Origin: Lanius collurio
Taxonomy: Eukaryota; Chordata; Aves; Passeriformes; Laniidae
DNA: 64,000 nt
NCBI GenBank assembly: GCA_020086605.1
Contig: JACBWW010000012.1
Location: forward strand, 11,005,472-11,069,471
Direction of reading: 5' to 3'
In this document: piece after piece, positions 40,252-50,700 of the stretch
How the letters are laid out: the number at the start of each line of letters is the position of its first letter
Position numbering within the stretch: position 1 is the first letter of the stretch
The notes under the pieces: model-generated
The model's database searches: none
Told to the model about the DNA's origin: nothing
The model's input: only the letters and a program-made list of their open reading frames with translations
Translations under genes and position numbers: made by a program

Positions 40252-40316
40252 CTGACATACTGCTGGGAGTTATGGATATGTAATCATTCTTGTCCTTCTT
40301 CCGTCACCAGTGTCAC
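40252..40316 (-). CDS. THRB: THRB exon 3 homologue: start-codon exon of TR-beta-0 and TR-beta-1
   Basis: This 65-nt exon follows a strong acceptor (T7-CCC-T7-GGCAG, AG 40318-40317) and ends ATG TCA G before GTAATC (GT 40251-40250). Only its last 7 nt (40258-40252) code. The bases before the ATG read ATA ACT CCC AGC AGT, matching the human TR-beta-1 start region (Met-Thr-Pro-Asn-Ser-Met) with the first Met codon changed to ATA. The homologue of the second human Met, with A at -3, is therefore the first usable start. Spliced to 9497-9597 it gives Met-Ser-Gly-Tyr-Ile-Pro and a 369-residue receptor, the length of chicken TR-beta-0. Spliced to 26761-27024 it gives TR-beta-1. Splicing here is predicted, not observed. 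Confidence 0.87.
40270..40287 (-). other. THRB: Upstream ORF in the TR-beta-0/1 start exon (5 codons)
   Basis: ATG ATT ACA TAT CCA TAA lies within the 65-nt exon and ends 11 nt before the main ATG. Human TR-beta-1 mRNA, as I recall it, has a similar short ORF (Met-Ile-Thr-Asn-Leu) at the same place, whose stop overlaps the human first Met codon. Retention suggests a role in limiting translation. The proximity to the main ATG leaves little room for reinitiation. Confidence 0.6.
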
Positions 40317-41413
40317 CTGCCAAAAAAAGGGAAAAAAACCCCCATGTAATAGGTCCATAAATGCACATCTGCAGAATACCATTAACATTTAAGCAAGATG
40401 GAACATTCTGGATCTTGAATAGCATGGTCCATGTCTGATGGCTTAACACATTAAATTCAAAGCACCTTGCTTAGCTGTATGAAGTAACAAATGTAAATCA
40501 GGTCCAAAGCACGGTGGACTGGAGGGGCTGTGGCTAACAGGGATTTGGAAGCAAGGTCTAAAGGCTTGTGCCTAGTGATGCAGAAAAAAGAAATGCTTCT
40601 ACCCACTTCATGGAATACTTTGCATCATTTTTGCAGAAGATCCTCTAAGTCTAACATGTAACTTTGGGAGCTAATTGCTTTCTACTTTATAGTTTCTAAT
40701 GATATATGCACATTACTGTCAGGTTCAGTAAAAACAGAGGATTCAAAGGAATTAAAAATTCTCTTTTACAGTTACACCAATTCCTCCTCAGTCATTTGAA
40801 ACCCAAAAGTCTATTGACTTTTACAAAGTTCTGAGATGTAAATAGTAATTTTACTCATTTGTTAGAAAACTAATTTAGATGTACTTAATACTTAACTTTT
40901 GAACAATGACATCTATTTTATTAATGAGATATCTACAGCTGTGAAGAACTGAATCTGACATTATAAAGTTTTGTTTTTAATATTTAGGTTGTGTTCCCCT
41001 TTCATATATCCATACACACCCACACATACTAACTACACTCTTTTTCTGTTTGGTAGCAAAGACTGAAGGCCTGCAAACTAATTCAGAGCCAGGAAAGAAA
41101 GTCATGGATACCAGTTATGATATCATCATTCAGCCATGTCAGTATATCAGCCCTCATGTTTTTCACACAGAGCATCACAAGCAGCATACCCTTGTTCAGC
41201 CATCCCTACCAAAACACAGTGCCCAGCTGGATGATCCCAGCTCGCTCCTTAGTTTAAGCGCCAACAATCCAACCCGAGCAGAGACAATCCTAAAGGCATT
41301 ACTCCCAGAATAGAGACAAGATCTCATTAGAATTTTTATGTAAGAAATCCTGGGCCTACAACTGACCCCAATAATGCCTAATGTTTCTGGAAAACTAGCC
41401 TGAGTTTGGAACA

Positions 41414-41943
41414 TCCCCCTGCACTCAGCACTGGTGAGGCTACACTTCAAGTACTGCGCTCAGTTTTCGGCTCCTCACTTTAAAAAGAACATTGAGGTGC
41501 TGGAGTGTGTCCAGAGAAGGGCAACAAGGCTTGTGAAGAAAACATATTCTATGAGGAAGGGCCGAGGGAGCTGCGGTTGTTTAGCCTGGAGGAGGCTCAG
41601 AGGGAACCTCATCCCTCTCTACAACTCTCTGAAAGGAGGCTGTAGTGAGGTGGGGGTTGGTCTCTTCTACTGTGACTGCAGTGAGAGGACCAGAGGAAAT
41701 GGCCTTCAGCTGAGCCAGGGGAAACTCAGATTAGGTATCAGAAAAAGTTTTTCTCTGTTAGGGTGGTCAAGCATTAGAATAGGTTGCCTAGGGAGGTTGT
41801 AGAGTCATCACCCCTAGAGGTATTTAAGAGGCATCTGGATCTGGCCCTGGGTGGTGTGCTTTAGTGGTTACAGTGTTAGATCTGGATTTATGGTTGGACT
41901 GGATGATTTTAAAGGCCTCTTCCAGCCTTGCTGACTCTATGAT
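41414..41943 (+). mobile_element. CR1 LINE, 5'-truncated, plus orientation (different subfamily from the 36.7-kb copy)
   Basis: It starts within CCCTGCACTCAGCACTGGTG and continues through AGGCTACACTTCAAGTACTG, GAGTGTGTCCAGAGAAGGGC, TTTAGCCTGGAGGAGGCTCA, AGGAAATGGCCTTCAGCTGA and TTGGACTGGATGATTTTAAA. It ends at TGACTCTATGATCA. The 122-codon frame 41434-41802 is a remnant of the CR1 reverse-transcriptase C-terminus region read in a mixed frame. It lies between the start-codon exon and the CpG-rich block. Confidence 0.95.
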
Positions 41944-42189
41944 CAAGAAACACCTGTCTTTTAATATTAGTGAGGAAGTGACATTTTAGAGAGGAAGTGG
42001 AACCTCTCTTAAATTGTCCTGATCATCATTTTATGGTAAGACACTGATCTTTGTTAACAAACTTGTGGATTTTATTTCTCTCCATCCATCCAGTGCCACA
42101 GCCCTGTCTGTATTTCCTCTTGGCCACCGTCTCCTCACACAAGTAGTCTTTCCCTTGAAATCAATATCCTCCCCTAGCAGCAGGCTGAA

Positions 42190-42665
42190 CATCGAGCGCA
42201 TCTGCTGTGTTTAGGCAGGGGTCAGAACGAGACAGCAGGTGAGCCGCAGTACCGGGTAATTAATGCATCTGGGACGCGGCCCCGCCGCTTCCCCTCAGCC
42301 CATGGGCCTGCGGGCGCTCCCACACCGCAGGCTCTGCTCAGCTACACGCAGTGTGGGCAGGACGCCCCGAGCCCGGGGCGCCGCCACGCCAGACGGGGTG
42401 TGAGGGAGGGCCCTGCCCCGCGCCCACCGAGGGCCGGCCGCCGGCAGGGAAGGGCCGCAGGGAAGCGCGGCAGGGAAGAGACGCCGGGGGGAGCCGCAGG
42501 GAAGGGAAGGGCCGCAGGGAAGCGCCGCAGGGAAGAGACGCCGGGGGGAGCCACAGGGAAAGGGCGCCGGGAGGAGCCGCGGCCTGCCCGCCCTCCCGAA
42601 GGCAGAAGCCGCCCGCGGCGCGGCAGCGTCCCTTGGCGGCCGCAGCCCGAAGCGCTGTTCCCGGG
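42190..42665. promoter_or_regulatory. CpG-island-like block, candidate THRB (TR-beta-0/1) promoter
   Basis: About 475 bp are very GC- and CpG-rich in an otherwise AT-rich window, with GCCGCCCGCGG-type Sp1-like motifs. It lies about 1.9 kb upstream of the start-codon exon in gene orientation. Vertebrate CpG islands usually mark promoters, so it may initiate transcripts that splice into 40316. No convincing donor for a 5' UTR exon was identified, and no TATA box is seen. It could also be a promoter in the opposite direction or a GC-rich repeat. Part of its CpG count comes from the tandem repeat inside. Confidence 0.5.
42454..42567. repeat. 57-bp tandem duplication within CpG-rich block
   Basis: Two copies, starting at 42454 and 42511, share GCCGCAGGGAAGCG and AGAGACGCCGGGGGGAGCC with only a few differences. 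A partial related unit precedes them. The period of 57 is a multiple of three, so it keeps frames open on both strands. That explains the overlapping 110-138 codon frames here (42342-42722, 42351-42767, 42400-42732), which are not called as genes. Confidence 0.9.
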
Positions 42666-42810
42666 CTTTTCCATCACTCCGTGCCTCCTTGCCTTACCGG
42701 GCATGTCTGCATATACCTTCAAGTTAAATTAATTGCTACTCCAAAGATCGGAATTGCTCATGATTAACAAAAAAAAAAAAAAAAAAAAACCAAAAAACCA
42801 AACCAAAACA

Positions 42811-43097
42811 NNNNNNNNNNNNNNNNNNNNNNNNNNNNNNNNNNNNNNNNNNNNNNNNNNNNNNNNNNNNNNNNNNNNNNNNNNNNNNNNNNNNNNNNNN
42901 NNNNNNNNNNNNNNNNNNNNNNNNNNNNNNNNNNNNNNNNNNNNNNNNNNNNNNNNNNNNNNNNNNNNNNNNNNNNNNNNNNNNNNNNNNNNNNNNNNNN
43001 NNNNNNNNNNNNNNNNNNNNNNNNNNNNNNNNNNNNNNNNNNNNNNNNNNNNNNNNNNNNNNNNNNNNNNNNNNNNNNNNNNNNNNNNNNNNNNNNN
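42811..43097. other. Assembly gap (287 N)
   Basis: A run of Ns preceded by a run of 21 A and an (A)nCC-rich stretch, next to the CpG-rich block. The missing sequence could contain part of a promoter or first exon. Confidence 0.99.
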
Positions 43098-43160
43098 ACA
43101 GGCCAAAAGATCCACAGTAAATGAGCTCATTTGTAATACCTGCTTTGTCGTGATTATTTT

Positions 43161-43179
43161 AATCATCATTATGATGATT
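43161..43179. repeat. Near-perfect inverted repeat AATCATCAT/ATGATGATT
   Basis: Nine-base arms around a single central T, in an AT-rich stretch immediately right of the assembly gap. Too short to assign a function. Confidence 0.7.
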
Positions 43180-44749
43180 ATTTAAACAATTAATTAATAC
43201 AGTAATAAATAACAATTAAAATCATAATGATTAAAATATTTTATGATTTTAACAATCTTCCCAAATGTCCTGGGATCTCTTCTGAAGGATGCTTTTATAC
43301 CAGATTTTATATGCCAGAAGTAATTTCCTATTTTTCTTTCCAAGGAATGTGGCCCATAGATGGAAAGATTGTGGAAATACAGAACTATTTATCCATTCTG
43401 GCATATACATAGGCACAACATGGCTTCTACTTCACATGAGCAAGAATATTAAGTGGTGTCTACATTAACTATAGCCAGTTCCTCTTGAAGGCATAGTTGT
43501 GTAAGATGCTGGAGGAAATCAGATTCTTTTTAAGAGTCTACAGCTAAAAAGTACAGGCACAAATGGGAAGGATGCAGATGAGTCACAGACTACATCAGCC
43601 CAGTAATGTCTGGGGGTCTTTACAGACACTGCAGAGCAAGTTTCTTTCTTGCCAGAAGTGGCACAATTTTTATGGCTAAGCTTTGCTAACGTCACAGGGA
43701 ACAGGGAGCAGGCTTTGTTAGATTATCTTTTGTGTATTGAGCACTTACTTGCCCACAAAAGAGCTACCCAAGGTCTCATGGCTCTGAGTCACAGTCCCTG
43801 AGCACGCAGCACTAATTCAGAGGCTGCTATCTCACACTCCTCATGACCCCGCTGCCAGAGAGCTGTGGCAGCAGACTGGGCAGTGTGCTCCTTCTCCATC
43901 ACTGAGGTTATACCCTACTCTTTTTTCTTTTTTTTTTCAAACAAGGTAGTCCCCATGATCATATTGGATACCTCAAATGGAAGCAGTAAAAAACATACTC
44001 CATCCTGATACTGAGTGTTGTTTCAGATCTGCAGCCCTGCACCAGGAAAAGAATATTCTTATACTGCCCCAAAATAAATTTTAAAAAAGACATGTTTGGA
44101 ATCTTCAGCTCCTCCAGCCTGAGTAGGTGATACTTGGAATTAATTCTCAGGCTTTGGTCTCCAATGAAGAAGCACTGCCTAGCCATATTGCCAGTTACTG
44201 CACATTCTTACTTTTTCCACAGTGAACCAGTTAGCATTAATCAGTGTAGTTAGGTGTTTTCCCACTTTCACCAAGTGCCTCCTCCTTCACATGAATGCAT
44301 CAGATTAACCAATGACTATATAAAAGGAGTGCTGCCCAGCGGATGAAGGTGTTTTTGACTGTATTCTGAGGCTTCAGATTTAAGTAGTGGCTGCCAGACT
44401 CCTCTAGGCCAGGGCCAGGGTAATTTTGTGGTTTGAATCCTGGTTCTTGTCCATACCATGAACTGCACACCTTCTGGCAGGTGTCAGGCTTCCCTTCCCA
44501 CTCATCAAGCAGCTGCACAGGGTGGACAAGCACTGCTGCCTCCTGTCTCTTCTCAAGGCAGGAACAGGTGGGAAAAGGGATCTCGCACCTTTCAGAAGCA
44601 CCGACAGGCTACCCAGCTCCTTGCAGAACTGCTTCTTGACATCCCCTTTAAAAAGACAGAGGAAGAGCTATGGGACAACTCAGCTCATTTGCACAAGTCC
44701 TTCCTGTAACCCTACCTGCAACTAGCAGTGTCTCTGGCTTATCCCTGGC

Positions 44750-44775
44750 ACTCTTACACAACACTCTTACACAAC
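44750..44775. repeat. 13-bp tandem duplication
   Basis: Two perfect copies of ACTCTTACACAAC in direct tandem, within the unassigned GC-rich block 44430-45010. Confidence 0.95.
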
Positions 44776-47700
44776 GCTTGCCAGGAGCTGGGCTGCCTCC
44801 AGGGAGAGCAGCCTTATGCCAAGGAGAGGGGTGGGCTGCTGCCAGACCCAGGGACGGGGCGGGGGAAGCCTGCCCAGGTCCTGGGACACAGCAGGGAGCT
44901 GACAGAGCGGGATAGCAGACTGTGTAGGCTTTGGAACCGGGTGCAGGGGGAAAGCTCCATCACACTCAGGGAGAACACCCCAGGACACCAGCTCCTCATG
45001 CCCTGCCACTACACAAGTTATGGCATTTCTTTTTTTTCTTGAGGGCTATCTTGGCTTGGGGGTGATGAGTTATGGAATGCATCATCCGAACCTTTTGTTC
45101 TGCAAACTCCCTCTGTGAAAGTGGCTCTCACTTTTAAGTTCATCTTTTGTGAAAAATCCAGAGTAGCAACTCCACATCAGGAAAAATTACAAGGTAGCCC
45201 ATAGGCTGTATTGATGCCTAATTGAATTTTTCAATTCGTTTCAATATTTAATATTTCAATATTTAACAGCAAAGCAAAATTAGTATTTTGGAGCAAGTTA
45301 TACGGAGGATTTTGGAAGTTACACATATCCAGTATAAAATGTACTAGACCATGGCTTACAGTACACGATACTTTTATCATGAGCCAGCAGTATTTCCTCC
45401 CTTGCAAAACATAATGAACAACTGTGCATTGCATGAGAAATAAAAATCTAATTTTCCAAATATGTTTAATGAAATGCACCCATAAGAACTAGCTTGTAGG
45501 CACAAGCTCAGAAGTGGGCTTTGACTCATGCTTTTTATTGCTAGTAAAGCTCAACTCACGAGGACACAGAAACATGCACTAAAGCCTAAAATCAAAACCA
45601 CAGTGCACTATCTGTATAATACAGATATTTGCAGTCTATCCTGAAACATAAGAACAAAAAGGCAAAGAGCTATTGTGCTTTCTAATAGGAATGTCCAGTA
45701 GTTCTGTGTAATATCCTCCTCACACAGACTCAACTCATGCTCAGCTCTGTGCAGGCATTAGCAGATTTTTTACAGTATGAAAGCCAGAAAATGATTTCTT
45801 GCAGACAATAAGTCTCATAAAAGATAATGGTAACTTCACTGTTTTACAGGTTTTTGAAAGCTCTTGTGTTTCAATAAATCGATCTGCAGGATGAACACTA
45901 CTGATTTAGACAGAAAAACTAATTCTTCCTGTAGTCTCATTGTGGTAAGGTTTTGGATCTGGAATATGGTTTGCAGGACAGCCTGAATGATAAAGCTGTT
46001 GATTTGAACATAGCTAAAAAAAAAAAAAAAAGACCCAGCACCACAAAATAAAGTAATGCAAGACAAAAGCAATATAAAAGTTGTTTTTATGATTTCATAA
46101 AAATGTAATGACTTATTGTATTGGGGTAAATATACATATTTTTATAAATGGAAAATACAATAATGCAATATTATGCATGGAAAATATAATAATGCATTTC
46201 TTCATAGGCAAAAAGAGTTTTAGTGTGTCTGTTGGTTTCCCAGTAGCCTGAACAGATTAGAATGGCAGTTTCATAAGTATCATTGATAGAACACAGAGGG
46301 AGATTGTAGCATTACCTTTAAACCACCTGGGCATCAAGCAAGAAAATGGAATATGTAATTCTCCTCTTGCCCTGTACTTACAGAAATGAGTAATGTTATC
46401 TCATTTCCAGAGTATCTCAAATCACTTATTATCACGATCTGGAGCTGCTGACTGCCCCTAAGATGTAAAGGCTCTAAGAAATCTACTTACACTCAGCTTA
46501 ACACTCAGTCAGTGTAATGGGCTGCAGCTTCTCTTCGCTTTACTTCATCCCCTAGCAGAAATGTCAGCTCTCTAGCACTTTGCTTTGGCCTACTACTTGT
46601 GTACACAGGAGGGCATGAGAGAAGCACAGAACTGGAGACAGCCCTGTTTAGCCACTATTTTGATAAGCAGGGTTCTAGTGCCTGTGAGTGACCCTCTTAA
46701 CAGGAAGCGTTACTGTGCAAGCTTGCCAGATTTGCAAAAGAGTAGCTGATCTGTAACTGTGAAATAAGTGATATTTATATCATTAAATATTTAAGCCTTA
46801 ATTCACAAAGACATCTACCAACTTGGATAAATATCCAGTTGAGGACCCTGGAGGGCCAAGAATAACAGAAAAGTAAAGGGGGGTAATATGAAAGATCTCT
46901 AATTTGACTGATTATTTTGGTGTTTTTTTGAGACACTTCATACATGCTTACGTGTTCTTTCTCCAGCACATGGGTGTTGCATTCAGACAACAGCTTCAAT
47001 ATGAAACTTTTCTTCTTTGTCTGTTTTGTTCTGTCAACTCAGGAAACATTAGCTTTCCCTAAAATTTCAACAAGGGACAGTTTATCTTTGATGCTAATTT
47101 CTCTTATTTCTCACTTAAAAGTATATGTTAGATGAAGGTTGTCTTGAATTACCTACCTACTCTGCAACTAATCAATGTTAGTTAATCCCAAAGATAATAA
47201 ATATCAAAGACTTTCCTTGAAACTGGGGAATTTCCCCCCTTGTGATAGAATAGATTAAGAAAAATAATATTTTCTAAATATCAGGAGGGGAGGTACCTGG
47301 ATGAATCTTGTTAACACGAATACATTTTGTTGATGCATCTCATATATGCCATGTCTAAAGAATCAGTGAAGCAAAAACGAGTATGTTCTAATCTACAAAT
47401 GTCACTCTGAATAGGGATAAGTATTACCCTAAAGATTGGTACTGGCATTTATTTGAGCTATTTTCAGGGGTTCAGATATGAAATGCAGAATTAACTCAGC
47501 TTTAGGCTTTCTGCTTTTCTTAACCAGAGCCTCAGAAAGTCAACACTTAGTTGAAAAAAAGAATTCTAAAATGAAAAAAAAAAAAAAATTCTAAATGAAA
47601 AACTGTTATCCATACTACAGGCTTTGAGTTACAGTGTGCAAATATATAGAACTTTGCAGAAAACCTTGGAAAAGAAAATAAGAGATGCTTTTACAGCTAT

Positions 47701-50700
47701 GGATCTACACTCAAGGATTTTTGTCTATTGTGTGACTTGATGAGTTTCCAAATTTGATTCTATTTTTCCTAAAAACTGATAGCTCAATTGCCAAACCACT
47801 GAATTCTGAAATGTTCGACACAGATTCCAGACCTGAAATATATGGCTTAAACTGAATTATAATTGGGGGAAAATTTGGAAGGAGTTGATTTTCAACAAAA
47901 TTTAAGTAAGAGAACAAGAAGTTAGTTGTTTTCTGAAATCTATATCCCTAGCCAGCAAACCCATAGTGGACGAATGAAAACCAGCTAAAATCTCTGCAAG
48001 ATCCTTTCCACAAAGTCACACTGGCAGACCTGGGGCTTTTCCCTGCCACTGCAGACGTGGCTCAAGGGAAATGGGCATCAGAGGGTTGATGACAGTGTGA
48101 CACACACCAAAAGGGGACAGTGCATCTCTGGATGTGTAGATTCAGGCTTTATATCAAGCAGCAGAGCAGAAAATCTCCCTGAGGGCACAGTGAAAGCACA
48201 CCAGAGACACAAAAAAGTATGACTAGTAGAAAGGGAGGGGCAAACATGTAAAGTTAAATGATTAAGGGGCTGGACCTACAGTTGAGAGTTAACTATGGCT
48301 TGGTAAAGGGACGAGGAAGTGAGCACAGGATAGCCATGCTCAAAAGAGAGCAAGGAATGGTGGAAGAATGTGACTGCTATGGGAAATTTGGTCAAATTAT
48401 GCTAATGGTTACTGGTGGACATATAATTAGGTTAGAAGGCAGCTATATTTAAAAATTCGTGCCTGGTTTTAATTGATATTTTGAAATGGAAAACTCCATA
48501 TTGTTATTTCTGAGGTTCACCCAAAAGCTTATTTTTCAAAAGAAAAAATTCAATGACTTCAGTAAAAATTAGGCTCAAATTGGAGAAAGCTTTCTGCAAA
48601 CATTCCCTGTAAAATTTCAAAATACAAACCACATGTTTCATAGACACATAAATACATTCATAATTATTATTATAAATAAATAAAGAGTTTCAAGTTACCT
48701 GGCAATAAGCTAGTGGTCATAAAATATGACTTTATTAAAACTATCTAAATGCCCATTTGCTTCTGGTTTTGGGCAGACAAAAGTCATGGAGAGAAGGAAT
48801 AATACTTGTGAAAATGAAGTAGAAGCTCTTATTTCACTTTTTTTAACAGAAAATTGCTGGTACCCTCTGTAATGGCTTTGTCTGTATAACCAGCACTGCA
48901 TGAAGTTAACTGGATTTCAGCTGAGGATCTTCACAGCTCAGAAGTTACCATATTCCTTCTTAATATTTTCTTTTTTGAGAGCAAACACATTATGGCATAT
49001 TCCCAACTAAATAATTCACTGATTTCATCTTTAAGGCAGGCAGAGTTTCCTAATAGGTGTGTTCTAATCTCTATCACATCTTATACCTTTTTTCCTGACC
49101 TCACTGGGGGCCCAATGCAGAAAGGAGAGGACAACTTCTCAGAGGATGTATATATCCTGATATTAAGTACAAACATTATAGATGTGTGCCTGCTTCTGTG
49201 TGCAGACTGGAAATAAATTGCATAGCCTAAGTGTTGTCAATGGCCTTTCAGTATGTCTGATAAAACAGTGATTTCTTCTTATTTTTTTAGACCTCTCTTC
49301 TTGCTGGCTGCCTCAATAATAGAATTAAGCCCAGAAATTAAAAGAAAAAGTTTAATCACTGATGATTTCGCTATCTCTCCCAAGCAAACAACAAAAGTCC
49401 ACAACCTTTTAACCTTTTCCATCCTATTTGCTAATTACTTATTTTCTAATTAACCCATTATGCATCTGTCAGTGTGTTTTAAATTAAATCACTTTAATTG
49501 CTAGTAAGTAGGGTTTATTTAGTTCCTGGTATGGCTGTATGGGGTCATGAGTGGGGAGCTGTTGAACCACTCTGAGCTACAGGTGGCTCTGCAAAACTGC
49601 TGAAGTTGCTGAAGATAAAGAGGAGTTAAGCTGCTTTTCTTAGGTGATTTGATTTTAATGTCTAGTGGCATATTTCTAATGGATGAAAGTTTACTGCAAA
49701 TAAAGGAGGGCATTTTTTATTCCTAGTATTTAGATCACGAGGCATTGATTTGTTGCTTGAAATAATTTTTAATAAAGGAATAATTATGCTAATAGTTCTA
49801 GAAAATGCCCATCACCACAATGCTTACTTTGCTGTATAGCAGAACTCTATGAAATGTAACACAACTATATATTAACAGCTGAATTTCAAAATAAAGAGAA
49901 TAAGGAAGACCTAACACGTGGGACACAGGGAGTTTTAAGCATGAGGCTAACAGTCAACCCACTTGAAAATCTACATGCAAAACACTATAAAAACTGGTGA
50001 TTGCTTTAAAAATAGACTTAATGTTTAATGAGGACAGACATAAAAGATTTTGTTCTCTGTAGGACAGCCCCCTTCTATCCCTTGCATGACCTGACTCACT
50101 TTGCTGACCCTGCAGAAAATACCCACTTTTTTGCTGGGTTAGTTTTGTGCTGGGTTAGTGAGTTGAATTATCCCTGTGAGGTGGCTGGTGAGCATCACAG
50201 CTGGCACCAAGTGGCAGGACATCACAGCTGCTTGAGGCAAGGGGAGGGAGATGAAGTTCACCCTGTCCCATAAAATGGCACGCCAGAGGAACGCAGGACA
50301 AGTTAATGTCTTTTGTAATAAACTAGGACTCCATGCACTGAAATTACTTTTTAATTGTTAAATTATTTCTGAAGTTTTCTGAAACACCTTTGAAGATTGC
50401 ACTGTAAAAAAAGCCCCTAAAGACAACACAATTCACTATAACTTTTTTGTGTGTTTAGATCCCTTTACCCTGAAGAAAGGCACTAAAAAGTGCTAGTTTT
50501 ATGTTCTGGAGAATGGCAATATGAATTGGTAAGGTCAGTCTTCCCTTTAGCACTAAGTAAAGTCATTAATTTAGTACTACTGAGACACAAGAATAAATTT
50601 CCAGCAAGAATCCAAGTCCACATCATTGTTCAGTTACCTAAACGTAACAGTGGGTCAAATAAATAATAAAGACCACACACTTGAAAGCTGACAGATTTAG

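Noticed and set aside
42342..42767. Overlapping 110-138 codon frames on both strands in the CpG-rich block.
   Set aside because: Low-complexity Arg/Gly/Pro-rich translations caused by GC-rich sequence and a 57-bp repeat whose period is a multiple of three.
42729..43185. Frames of 146 and 150 codons across 42.7-43.2 kb.
   Set aside because: They consist mostly of Ns from the 287-base gap.
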